Positions 56,591 to 64,000 of a DNA stretch of 64,000 bases are shown here, in pieces. This DNA is from Polyangiaceae bacterium (lineage in GTDB: Bacteria; Myxococcota_A; Polyangia; Polyangiales; Polyangiaceae): assembly GCA_019637295.1 (NCBI GenBank), contig JAHBVX010000004.1:558001-622000 (forward strand), in the 5' to 3' direction. How positions within the stretch are numbered: position 1 is the first letter of the stretch; every line of letters begins with the position of its first letter. The notes under the pieces are model-generated. The model did not search any database, was not told where the DNA came from, and saw only the letters and a program-made list of their open reading frames with translations. A program made the translations under genes and the position numbers.

Positions 56591-57289
56591 CTAGCGCTTC
56601 GCGCGAAATCGCTCGATGTAGGGCCCGAGCGCCGCGATGGCGCCGTCGATGTCATCCACGCAAATGGGGATCCGCAGATCCTCCGGGCTGGCGAGGGGAG
56701 CAGCGGGATCGATCAGGTGCTTCTCTCCCCAGGTCACCAGGTCCCGCCACATGGGGCCCACGAGGATGAGGGGGACGTCGTCGAGGTGGCGCACCTGGAG
56801 CAGCTGCCACACCATGAACGTCTCCAGCGTCGTCCCGATGCCGCCGGGCACGACGATGAACGCGTTGGACAGCCTCATGAACTGCGCGAGGCGCGAGAAG
56901 AAGGTGCGATGGGTGTACGCCTTCTCGACGAAGGGATTGGCGCCCTGCTCGAAGGGCAGCTCGATGCGAATGCCGATGCTGCGGGTCTTGTTCTGCGGAT
57001 CCCCGAGGTTCTCGCCTTCGTTCGCGGCCTGCATCAAGCCAGGTCCGCCGCCGGTGACGATGTCGCAGCCGAGCTCCGCCAGGTGTCGCGCGAGATGCTT
57101 GACCTCGTCGTAGTGGGCAGTCCCGGGCCGAGTGCGAGCCGAGCCGAAGATCGCCACGCGGTAGTACTCCGAGCGCTCCTCGCGGATCTGCGACAGCTCG
57201 TTGACGACCGACCAGAGCTCGTCGACCGCGCGCTCCACGACCTTCATGGCCGCGGGGCCGGCACTCACTGGGATTGACTCGTCGCTCAT
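56591..57289 (-). CDS. LOG-family protein (nucleoside 5'-monophosphate phosphoribohydrolase-like)
   Basis: 232 aa from ATG at 57289 with AAGGAGG upstream. The Rossmann-like fold carries VTGGGPGLMQAANEG and VVPGGIGTTLETFM, the PGGxGTxxE motif of LOG / YgdH enzymes that remove ribose 5-phosphate from nucleotides (cytokinin activation in plants). The N-terminal helix (VVERAVDELWSVVNELSQI) resembles the larger PpnN-type variants. Cytoplasmic. Physiological nucleotide unknown. Ten bases downstream of the patatin gene. Confidence 0.92.
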   Translation of the reverse strand: MSDESIPVSAGPAAMKVVERAVDELWSVVNELSQIREERSEYYRVAIFGSARTRPGTAHYDEVKHLARHLAELGCDIVTGGGPGLMQAANEGENLGDPQNKTRSIGIRIELPFEQGANPFVEKAYTHRTFFSRLAQFMRLSNAFIVVPGGIGTTLETFMVWQLLQVRHLDDVPLILVGPMWRDLVTWGEKHLIDPAAPLASPEDLRIPICVDDIDGAIAALGPYIERFRAKR

Positions 57290-57299
57290 CACTCCTCCT

Positions 57300-58055
57300 T
57301 CAGACCTCGATCCGATCTCCAACCACAGCCAGCCCGAGCGCGCGCTCGGCGCCCCGCCGCGCCGCGGCAAACGCCTGCGCCCCGCGATGTAACCGAAATG
57401 GACCTACTCGTGGCAAGTCGCGCACGACCAGCGCGACCAAACCGGCGCGCTGCGGTGGCTCGAGGGCCGAGCTGCCCGGCCGGCGCCAGGGCGAGCGCTG
57501 AGCCAGGTGATGGTGCAGGACTCGCGTGCCGGCGGGCACCCCGGCCAGCCCCGGCCGATCGAGGATCCCTCCGTCGAGCAGGGGACGCCGCTCGACCCAC
57601 GCGGGCTGAAACAGCCCAGGCAGCGAGCACGACGCGACGATCGCCGGTGCGAGCGCTCCGCTGCCGAGCACCCGCGTGTGACGCCCCAGCACGTCGAACA
57701 CGCTGAGGGTCGTGGGCACGCGGCACTCGTCGAAGCCGCGCACCGGGAGCAGCGCCTCCACCCGTGCCCGGAACAGTCGACCGCGAAGCAGCCCGAGGCC
57801 AGGCGCCGGATCCCAGAAGTCCGCGCGCCGCAGCTCGAGCAGCTCGCGCTCGAGCCGCGCTGCGCCGAGACCCGCGGCCCACAAGCCGCCCACCAGCGCG
57901 CCGGCGCTCGAACCGGAGACCCGGGCGGGCAAGAGCCCGCGCTCTTCGAGCACGCTGATCAGTCCGGCGTGCGCGAAGAACCCAAAGAACCCCGAGCTCA
58001 TCGCCAGCGTGAAGGGGCCTTCGGACAGCCACTCACCCAGAGTCGGACCCGCCAA
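57300..58055 (-). CDS. Patatin-like phospholipase
   Basis: 251 aa from TTG at 58055. The catalytic Ser sits in [12 protein letters not shown] (GxSxG, about residue 49), the Asp in LLDGGILD (DGG, about 166), and [12 protein letters not shown] takes the place of the oxyanion loop. An ATG 54 bases further in would remove the N-terminal strand, so TTG is preferred. It probably hydrolyses phospholipid acyl esters. The gene begins six bases after the stop of the AgmX-domain lipoprotein, and they are probably in one operon. Confidence 0.88.
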   Translation of the reverse strand: MAGPTLGEWLSEGPFTLAMSSGFFGFFAHAGLISVLEERGLLPARVSGSSAGALVGGLWAAGLGAARLERELLELRRADFWDPAPGLGLLRGRLFRARVEALLPVRGFDECRVPTTLSVFDVLGRHTRVLGSGALAPAIVASCSLPGLFQPAWVERRPLLDGGILDRPGLAGVPAGTRVLHHHLAQRSPWRRPGSSALEPPQRAGLVALVVRDLPRVGPFRLHRGAQAFAAARRGAERALGLAVVGDRIEV

Positions 58056-58061
58056 GGCCCG

Positions 58062-58580
58062 TCACTCCGGTGAGAGCTTGACCGGCGCCGTGACGCTGAA
58101 CAGCTCGCCGTCCTGCAGCGGCAGATACTTCAGCTTGCGGAACGCGGCCACGACGCAGTCGGTGAGCACCGGGTCTTCCACGTCGCTGGCGACCAACACC
58201 AGCTCGTAGATGCTGCCATCGTGCTGGAGGATCACTCGAACATCGATGGTGCCGGCGCGTTTGGGGTCACGCTCGAGGGCGGGCGCGTAACAGCGCCGGA
58301 AGTGCGCCTTGCCCTCGTCGAACACCTGCACGAACGCCTTGGACGCCGCCGCGCCAGCGTCCTTCGACATGCCCTGACCGCCGGTCATCATCGCGCTGCT
58401 CAGGCGGACGTTGCCAGCCTCGGGTGGAGGCGGCGCTTCGACCGTGGGCTCTTCAGCCTCGGGCATGTCGACCTCGCCGGGCTCCGGAGGCGCGACGGCG
58501 TCCGGCGGCGGCGCGCCGCCACACGCGAGCATGGGAGTGACCAGGAGGATCCAGGAGAGGCGCCGCGACGGGGTCGACAT
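58062..58580 (-). CDS. Lipoprotein with AgmX/PglI-type C-terminal domain
   Basis: 172 aa from ATG at 58580 (a GTG at 58601 is possible). Lipobox TPMLAC at about residue 20, then a Pro/Glu-rich linker. The C-terminal about 100 residues (FRRCYAPALERDPKRAGTID, then a strand pair with HDGSIYELVLVAS and LTDCVVAAFRKLKYLP) match the domain that ends AgmX/PglI-type proteins, including the two conserved Cys. The GltJ-like protein at 37498-39405 ends in a related domain. Here the domain is free and lipid-anchored. Confidence 0.8.
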   Translation of the reverse strand: MSTPSRRLSWILLVTPMLACGGAPPPDAVAPPEPGEVDMPEAEEPTVEAPPPPEAGNVRLSSAMMTGGQGMSKDAGAAASKAFVQVFDEGKAHFRRCYAPALERDPKRAGTIDVRVILQHDGSIYELVLVASDVEDPVLTDCVVAAFRKLKYLPLQDGELFSVTAPVKLSPE

Positions 58581-58792
58581 TCGAAGGGAGCAGCGCAACA
58601 CGACGCTCGAAGGGAGGCAAGCGCGGCTGTTCCCTCCGGGTCAGCGGGCGGAGTTGCCGCCTCCCCTGCGTCGGCGGGCTCTGCTGCCGGCTCGGCTGGA
58701 GGCTCCACGACCTCGAGCGCGGTCGCGCGCCCGCATGAGCCGCCAGGCGCAGGGCTCGCGCTGCGGCAGGGTCGCGTTATACTTGTCGGCCA

Positions 58793-59755
58793 ATGCGCGA
58801 CCTGAATCGACGAGAGTGGCTGCTCGCCTCCGGGGTGGCGCTGCCGGCAGCCTGGCTGGTCGGGTGTCGCAGCTCGGAGTCGAGCGTGACCCGAGAGCCC
58901 ACCCCGGCGCTGGCCAGCACCGAGCGCGCAGCGAGGTTGGTGCTCCCCTCCGAACCCACCACGGACGGCGCTGGCGTGCGGCTTCGACGCGCGCTCGGCA
59001 ATCGCTCGCTGTCCATGCTCGACCCGTTCTTGATGCTCGACGAGTTCAACAGCGATCGCCCGGGGGACTACATCGCGGGGTTTCCGGACCACCCGCACCG
59101 CGGCTTCGAGACCGTGACGTACATGATCCACGGTGCCATGGAGCACCGGGACAGCTTGGGCAACCACGGCCGGCTCGGGCCCGGCAGCGTGCAGTGGATG
59201 ACGGCGGGGCGCGGCATCATCCACTCGGAGATGCCCAAGCAGGAGCAGGGGCTGATGTGGGGATTTCAGCTGTGGGTCAACCTGCCCGGGCGACTCAAGA
59301 TGACCCGCCCGCGCTACCAGGACATCGAGCCCACTCGCGTCCCGGAGGTCACGCTGGGGAGCGCCACGGTGCGGGTGGTCGCGGGGCAGGCGGGCGGAGC
59401 CACGGGCCCGGTGCGAGACATCGTCACCCAGCCGCAGATGTTCGACGTGCGGCTCGCGAGCGGCGGCAGCTTTCGGCGCGAGCTACCCTCGTCCCACAGC
59501 GCGTTCCTGTACGTGTTCGAGGGCGCGCTAGAGGTGGGCGTGCCCGGGCGCAGCGTGGCCCGGGGCGAGCTGGCCGTGTTGGGCGAGGGAGACGCGGTGT
59601 CCACGCGCAGCAGCGGCGGCGCGCGCTACCTGCTGCTCTCGGGGACCCCGCTGCGCGAGCCCGTCGCGCGACGCGGCCCCTTCGTGATGAACACGCAAGA
59701 GGAGCTCGAGCGCGCCTTTCAAGACTATCGCAGCGGCCGGCTCACCCAGGGCTGA
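58793..59755 (+). CDS. Exported pirin-family protein
   Basis: 320 aa. The N-terminus has a twin-Arg pair and hydrophobic core (NRREWLLASGVALPAAWLVGC) ending in a lipobox-like VGC. Pirin follows: cupin 1 with DHPHRGFETVTYMI, EHRDSLGNHG and HSEMPKQE gives the three His and Glu metal ligands, and the second cupin extends to the C-terminus (FVMNTQEELERAFQDY). Pirins are normally cytoplasmic or nuclear iron proteins, and many have quercetinase activity. Export is uncommon. The gene is convergent with nnrS, five bases from its stop. Confidence 0.9.
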   Translation: MRDLNRREWLLASGVALPAAWLVGCRSSESSVTREPTPALASTERAARLVLPSEPTTDGAGVRLRRALGNRSLSMLDPFLMLDEFNSDRPGDYIAGFPDHPHRGFETVTYMIHGAMEHRDSLGNHGRLGPGSVQWMTAGRGIIHSEMPKQEQGLMWGFQLWVNLPGRLKMTRPRYQDIEPTRVPEVTLGSATVRVVAGQAGGATGPVRDIVTQPQMFDVRLASGGSFRRELPSSHSAFLYVFEGALEVGVPGRSVARGELAVLGEGDAVSTRSSGGARYLLLSGTPLREPVARRGPFVMNTQEELERAFQDYRSGRLTQG

Positions 59756-59759
59756 AGCG

Positions 59760-60977
59760 CTAGCCCGGGCGTCCGTCGACCCGCGACCTCGCGAGCATGG
59801 GCGCCTGCGTCAGCAAGAAGCCGAGAAACCCCAGGCTCCACGCGCCGCCCCCGAGCACCAACAACGGCAGCTGCGCGCTCGGCGTCAGCGGCGCCAGGAT
59901 GCGCACGGTCGCGCCGAGGGCGACGGCGGCGAAGGCGATGGACATCCCCGTTGGTGCGGCGAGCATGCGACCCGTGTGACCGAGGGTGACGCGGCTCATC
60001 ATGCCGAGCGTGAGGCAGCCGATGGCGCCCGCGGTCAGGGCGTGCAGGGTGGCGCCCGAGGGCACCCCCCCGATCAGCCCCGAGGCGGCGCGCAAGAGCA
60101 GCCCGACAGCGATGAACGCATGACCGGCGTGCAAGATCCAGAGCAGCGGATGGCCGAGGGTCCGATGTCCGCCCCAGCGCCGCGCGCGCGCTAGCACGAA
60201 CACCCCGGCGAGCAGTGACACCGCGGCGGTGACGCGCACGTCGCGCAGCAGCACGCCGCACGCCGCGGCGAGCACACACGCGGCCAGCGCCCCGCGGTCC
60301 AGCCAGGGCTCATTGACGATACGAGGATCGCCGAGGGCGTTGCGGGTGAACATCGGGACGATGCGCCCGCTGACGAGCACCATCATGACGACGACCAGAT
60401 CCACCGCCCACAGGGGCGCGAGCCGACTCAGACCACGCTCGGGCATCAGCGCTCCGAGGTGAGTCGCCGCGTCGCACGCGCCCAGCGCGAGCACGATCAA
60501 CAGCAGGCCGTAGTTGCGGCGATTCTTGGCGGCCAGGAGCGGACGTCCGAGCGCGACGCCCAACGCCACGTAGAACGAGGCGCAGGCGAGCGCTCCGAGG
60601 AGCGGCGGCGCGTCGACCAGGCAGGCGACGCGCCCGACCAGCCAGAGCACGCACAGCCCGGCGAGCGCGGGCCCGCGCGCCGTCTCGCGCCCCGTCCAGT
60701 TGCCCGCCGCGGTGAGCAGGAAGCCGGCGATCACGGCCACCGTGAAGCCGAACACCATCTCGTGGGCGTGCCAGACCATGGGACCGAGGGGCAGGTCTGG
60801 GCCCCAGCCGGACAGCACGGCGAGCCAGATGGGCAGGGTCACCACGGCCTGAAGCGCCGCGAGCAAGAAGAACGGTCGGAACCCCTTGGCCAGCAGCGGG
60901 AGGGCGGCGGGCTGGCTGGGGGCCGGGTGGGTCAAGGAGCGAGCGAGCATGCGTGCCCGCTGCGCAGCAAGGTCCAT
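59760..60977 (-). CDS. NnrS-family membrane protein
   Basis: 405 aa, twelve predicted membrane segments. KGFRPFFLLAALQA, MVWHAHEMVFGF, GFLLTAAGNWTG, the SGRIVPMFTRNAL motif and GMMSRVTLGHTGR are hallmarks of NnrS, a haem- and copper-containing protein linked to nitric oxide stress protection. Conserved His residues are present. No FNR/NnrR box was identified upstream. Divergent from the exported LamG set. Confidence 0.93.
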   Translation of the reverse strand: MDLAAQRARMLARSLTHPAPSQPAALPLLAKGFRPFFLLAALQAVVTLPIWLAVLSGWGPDLPLGPMVWHAHEMVFGFTVAVIAGFLLTAAGNWTGRETARGPALAGLCVLWLVGRVACLVDAPPLLGALACASFYVALGVALGRPLLAAKNRRNYGLLLIVLALGACDAATHLGALMPERGLSRLAPLWAVDLVVVMMVLVSGRIVPMFTRNALGDPRIVNEPWLDRGALAACVLAAACGVLLRDVRVTAAVSLLAGVFVLARARRWGGHRTLGHPLLWILHAGHAFIAVGLLLRAASGLIGGVPSGATLHALTAGAIGCLTLGMMSRVTLGHTGRMLAAPTGMSIAFAAVALGATVRILAPLTPSAQLPLLVLGGGAWSLGFLGFLLTQAPMLARSRVDGRPG

Positions 60978-61070
60978 ACCGTCAGCAGAAGTCGTGGTTT
61001 CTTGGCTCGCCCCGAGGGCAAACGCGAAATGGTTGCGCGCGGGGAGTGACGCCCGTCAAGTTGGCGCGAG

Positions 61071-62024
61071 TCACGGGCCGGCGTCGAAGTTCTGCGCGAC
61101 CTCGGCCGCCGAGAGGGCCGCGCAGTAGACCGCGACCAGGTGCAGCTCGCCCCGCCAGTAGCGGGGGACCGCCGAGTCATACTCGTTGGCGATGGCGAAC
61201 CGGTGTTCGGCCCAGTTCGAGAAGGTCCCCCCGAAAGTGGCGTTGGCGATCACGGCCTTGTCCAAGTACAGGACGACCTGGCCCGCGGCGCTGCGCGTGG
61301 CGACGAGGTGAGACAGCTTGGTCTGCACGGTGTTGCCGGTGCTCTGCACCTCGTGCCCCAGGTTCGTGGAGGTGCGGATCCGGACCCCGTACTTGTTGCC
61401 CTCTTGAAACAGGGTGAAGTTCCGACCGGCGGCGTTGGGCGAGCTCGTCACGATGCGCGCCGGACCGCCTTGCGAGGTGTTGAGTGGGAAGAGCCAGGCT
61501 TCGACGGTGAGCGCGTTGCTCGTCTTGCACGCCTCTGCGAGCTTCGCGGGCACGTTCGAGTTCTCGAGGATGGTCGCGGTGTCCACCCTCAGGAAGGTCG
61601 CTGTCCAGCTGACGTTACCGCTGTCCTTGATGCTCAGGTCATGAGGGGTGCCCACTTGGGAGACATCGTGGACCTGGGAGCCGCTGCCCTCGCGGAACGT
61701 GTACAGCAGCTGCAGTCCGGTCGTGACGCGGCCGAGGGCGCCGCCCGTGCCGCCCCCGCCGGAGCCACCCGTCCCTACCGTCCCGCCCGCTCCCGCCACG
61801 CCACCACCCGAACCGGACGCGCCGCTCGACCCCGAGACGCCACCTGCGCCCGCGACGCTCCCGCCCTCTCCTCCGGTAGCGGGGAAGCCGCCGGTCGCTC
61901 CGTCATCGAGCACCGCGCCCCCTCCCACGCCACCAGCGGAGGCGTCGAGCCCCTCGCCGCTGCCCCTCGCGTCCAAGCCGCAGCCCAGGACCACCCCGCC
62001 GAGCACCAGCCATGCGCGGATCAC
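61071..62024 (-). CDS. Gly-rich lipoprotein with LamG/concanavalin-like domain
   Basis: 317 aa from GTG at 62024, which overlaps the stop of the upstream membrane-protein gene (GTGA). Lipobox VVLGC at about residue 15. A Gly/Ser/Ala-rich linker (about 25-100) precedes a LamG-type jelly roll: LQLLYTFREGSGSQVHDVS, ALTVEAWLFPLNTS, YGVRIRTSTNLGHEV and a final ELHLVAVYCAALSAAEV. Such domains bind carbohydrates or serve as surface adhesins. Low-complexity DNA at 61740-61900 makes this region prone to assembly error. Confidence 0.82.
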   Translation of the reverse strand: MIRAWLVLGGVVLGCGLDARGSGEGLDASAGGVGGGAVLDDGATGGFPATGGEGGSVAGAGGVSGSSGASGSGGGVAGAGGTVGTGGSGGGGTGGALGRVTTGLQLLYTFREGSGSQVHDVSQVGTPHDLSIKDSGNVSWTATFLRVDTATILENSNVPAKLAEACKTSNALTVEAWLFPLNTSQGGPARIVTSSPNAAGRNFTLFQEGNKYGVRIRTSTNLGHEVQSTGNTVQTKLSHLVATRSAAGQVVLYLDKAVIANATFGGTFSNWAEHRFAIANEYDSAVPRYWRGELHLVAVYCAALSAAEVAQNFDAGP

Positions 62025-62530
62025 GCCGGGGAGGATAGCACCGCCCGGCGGCGGCCCACCCACCAAGGCACCGCTAGCGCAGGAAGCGCGAGCAGATCCG
62101 TCAGGTCGGGGGTGTGGCGAACCCGAAACTGCGCCGGCAGCTCCCGTCCGGACGCCACCGCGAGCAGCGCCTCGAGAGGCCAGCGCAGCCAGCCGAGAGC
62201 GACCCGGTACGCGTCAGCCGCGCCGGGCACGACCTGAACGGCAGCGAAGACGACGCCCGTTGCGACTACGCACAGCGAGAGGACCCGCAGGGATGGCCGC
62301 CAACGCCGACCGATCAGCACCTGGCTCGTCTCCCATCCCGCCTGCAAGAGCAGAGGGAAGAACACCAGTCCCGCCACGTCGCTCAGCTTGCCGGTGACGA
62401 CGCCCGGCGCGGCGTGCTTCAGGTAGTGATCGTTCGCGACCAGCGTCAGTACCGCGGCGATCGCCGCGGGGTGCAAGAGGGACTCACCCGCGACGGGCGC
62501 TCGGGTCGCTCTCTGCACCCGCGCGCTCAC
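62021..62530 (-). CDS. Integral membrane protein of unknown function
   Basis: 169 aa from GTG at 62530. Four hydrophobic segments. HPAAIAAVLTLVANDHYLKH followed by GKLSDVAGLVFFPLLLQ is a motif I associate with uncharacterised membrane proteins of this lineage; no function is known. It starts two bases downstream of the previous gene's stop and overlaps the LamG gene start, so it is the middle of a coupled triplet. Confidence 0.75.
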   Translation of the reverse strand: MSARVQRATRAPVAGESLLHPAAIAAVLTLVANDHYLKHAAPGVVTGKLSDVAGLVFFPLLLQAGWETSQVLIGRRWRPSLRVLSLCVVATGVVFAAVQVVPGAADAYRVALGWLRWPLEALLAVASGRELPAQFRVRHTPDLTDLLALPALAVPWWVGRRRAVLSSPA

Positions 62531-62531
62531 G

Positions 62532-63092
62532 TCACTCTTCGGTCAGCTCGACGAACGCGCCATCCGGTTGGTGCGCGCCGTCCCCGGAGAAGCCCGCGGT
62601 GAAGCTCCACTCCACGCGCACCGTCTCGGTGGGATGCCCATCGACCAGGGTGAGGTCCACGCGATAGGAGGCCTCGCAGGGCGCCTCGGGGCAGCCGCCC
62701 ACGCTGCTCAGGGAGAGCCGAGTGTCTTCGGGCGCGCCCCGGTCGTCGAAGTCCACGGTCGCCGTGCGCTCGCCGAGCACCTCACCGTCGGGTCGCGTGA
62801 TGCGCACGCGAACCGCGCCCACCGGATCGGCGATGGCTCGGTCCCAGCGCAGGGTCGCGTCCACCCGCACCTCGTGCGGGTGACTCGAGCGCGCCGTGAA
62901 GAGCCGCGCGTCCTCGGGCTGGGAGGCTCGGAGGTCGCTGACCAGACCGTCGATGGAGTCCTCCACCCGCCACTCGGGCGGGCTGGTCGCGATGGATGCC
63001 AGCGCCGAGACCACCACCGCGAGCGCCGCACCGCCGCGCCGAAGTCTAGACCAGCGGCCGCTCGCACCATCGACCCCGTACCGTGTAGTCAT
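62532..63092 (-). CDS. Exported beta-sandwich-like protein of unknown function
   Basis: 186 aa from ATG at 63092; no ribosome-binding site is seen. A basic start and a membrane/signal segment (GAALAVVVSALASIATS) precede about 140 residues with strands (EVRVDATLRWDRAI, AVRVRITRPDGEVLG, SYRVDLTLVDGHPTETVRV) and a Cys pair (GGCPEAPCEA). The order resembles a bacterial Ig-like domain. First gene of the coupled set with the membrane protein and the LamG lipoprotein. Confidence 0.68.
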   Translation of the reverse strand: MTTRYGVDGASGRWSRLRRGGAALAVVVSALASIATSPPEWRVEDSIDGLVSDLRASQPEDARLFTARSSHPHEVRVDATLRWDRAIADPVGAVRVRITRPDGEVLGERTATVDFDDRGAPEDTRLSLSSVGGCPEAPCEASYRVDLTLVDGHPTETVRVEWSFTAGFSGDGAHQPDGAFVELTEE

Positions 63093-63276
63093 CACGGGCA
63101 GTTTAGAGCAATCCTCGTGCCGCGCCCGCCGGCGGTCTTCTGCGTCGTCTGGCGGGGTTTCTGCTCGGGTTCGTGGCCGAGGGTGCCCCACCGCGGCGCT
63201 CGACCCATGACCCGCAGGTCACGGCGGCGATGAGTCTCGTTCACGGTGCGGTCCCCGTCGTATATGCTCCCGCTCC

Positions 63277-64000
63277 GTGTTCCTCGAGTCTCACGCACAA
63301 ACGGACGTCGGCCAGAAGCGCGATCACAACGAGGACCACTTCGTGCGGTCCGACGAGCTGGGTCTCTACATCGTGTGCGACGGCATGGGTGGGCACGCCG
63401 CGGGCGAGGTCGCCTCCGCGTTGGCCGCCAAGACCATCGCCGACCTCGTCCAGAAGGAGCTGGGCAAGGCCCAGCACGAGACCCCGCTCGACGCCGCGTC
63501 CGCCGCCCACCTCGCGGACGTGATGCGGCGCGCGGGTGAGGGCGCCAACACCGCGGTCTACGAGCTGGGCAAGACCGACACCCGCACCCGCGGCTCGGGC
63601 ACCACCTGCACTGCACTGTGCATTCGCGGCGGGCGCGGCGTGCTCACCCACGTCGGGGACAGCCGGCTGTATCTGCTGCGCTCCGGCGAGCTGCATCAGC
63701 TCTCGTTCGACCACAGCTTCGTCGCCGAGGCGATCCGGCGCGGCGTCGATCCGGCGGAGGCGGAGGCGAACTTCCCGTCCAACCTGCTGACCCGCGCCAT
63801 CGGCCCGCTCGAGCGGATCCAGGTGGACACGCTCGAGTTCGAGGTGATCCCGCGCGACGTCTTCTTGCTCTGCTCCGACGGGCTGCACGGCTACTTCCCG
63901 GACGCCGCCGAGCTCGCCCAGCTCTTGGCGGCCGAGCCGGCCGGAGTGCCGCAGCAGCTCGTTCAGCTCGCCAATGACCGCGGGGGCGCGGACAACATCA
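63277..64000 (+). CDS. PP2C-family Ser/Thr protein phosphatase, 5' part
   Basis: GTG at 63277 begins a frame open to the window end (241 codons seen). PP2C motifs are in order: TDVGQKRDHNEDHF, VCDGMGGHAAGEVA, RGSGTTCTALC, LTHVGDSRLYLLR, FDHSFVAEA, LLCSDGLHGYF and the final RGGADNI, which needs the last Asp motif. All metal-binding Asp are present. It likely dephosphorylates Hanks-type kinase substrates; two such kinases occur in this window. It probably ends within about 30 codons beyond the edge. Confidence 0.93.
   Translation, partial: MFLESHAQTDVGQKRDHNEDHFVRSDELGLYIVCDGMGGHAAGEVASALAAKTIADLVQKELGKAQHETPLDAASAAHLADVMRRAGEGANTAVYELGKTDTRTRGSGTTCTALCIRGGRGVLTHVGDSRLYLLRSGELHQLSFDHSFVAEAIRRGVDPAEAEANFPSNLLTRAIGPLERIQVDTLEFEVIPRDVFLLCSDGLHGYFPDAAELAQLLAAEPAGVPQQLVQLANDRGGADNI

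Overview
The window reads as chromosomal DNA from a myxobacterium (Myxococcota, most likely Polyangiales). The base composition is very G+C rich (judged by eye, not computed) and genes are packed tightly on both strands. Lineage markers are two Hanks-type Ser/Thr kinases plus a PP2C phosphatase, a C-terminal Cys/TM/Arg anchor resembling MYXO-CTERM, AgmX/PglI-type C-terminal domains, a GltJ-like zinc-ribbon/GYF protein, an AglZ/FrzS-like pseudo-receiver coiled-coil protein and many Gly/Ser-rich lipoproteins. About 58 protein genes were found, including two cut by the window edges. No rRNA, tRNA, CRISPR array, prophage or insertion sequence was seen, and no gene-free stretch exceeds about 225 bases.

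Region by region. 0-8 kb: the 3' part of a P-type ATPase homologue that has lost its catalytic motifs, a Fur-family regulator, a membrane/helical-repeat protein, 5-formyl-THF cyclo-ligase, a GT2 glycosyltransferase overlapping a C45-type acyltransferase/hydrolase, an SDR and a PrsW-like membrane protein. 8-19 kb: an outer-membrane barrel, a flap-endonuclease-like nuclease, a frameshifted Gly/Ser-repeat lipoprotein, a pair of single-heme exported proteins followed by YceI, rsmG, an AmgK-like kinase, unknown genes, an Hsp20 and a radical SAM enzyme. 19-31 kb: RlpA-like lipoprotein, SDR, kinase, a histidine-degradation pair (hutG-hutF) translationally coupled to an exported EEP-fold enzyme, a Tat-exported PhoD phosphatase, a GH35-like glycosidase, a Sua5/YrdC protein and ferredoxin.

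31-41 kb: envelope and cell-wall genes (a kinase coupled to PBP1A), PgeF, the GltJ-like protein, an SGNH hydrolase and a thiolase. 41-48 kb: two large lipoproteins of the hydrazine-synthase-alpha-related (HzsA-like) beta-propeller/cytochrome type on either side of an exported HEAT-repeat protein. This is the most unusual block. 48-52 kb: hisIE and the AglZ-like protein. 51-63 kb: a long minus-strand series (BtuF-like, bpt, zinc-ribbon membrane protein, PrsW-like, Cys-peptidase-like lipoprotein, LOG, patatin, AgmX-domain lipoprotein), then an exported pirin, NnrS, a coupled three-gene exported set with a LamG lipoprotein, and finally the 5' part of a PP2C phosphatase.

Themes. The window is dominated by envelope functions: exported c-type cytochromes and redox proteins, phospho-signalling linked to peptidoglycan synthesis, and relatives of the gliding-motility machinery. 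Several family members (P-type ATPase, two PrsW-like proteins, the receiver domain) have lost catalytic residues and may work as scaffolds or sensors. All functional statements come from motif recognition by eye; no database search was run.
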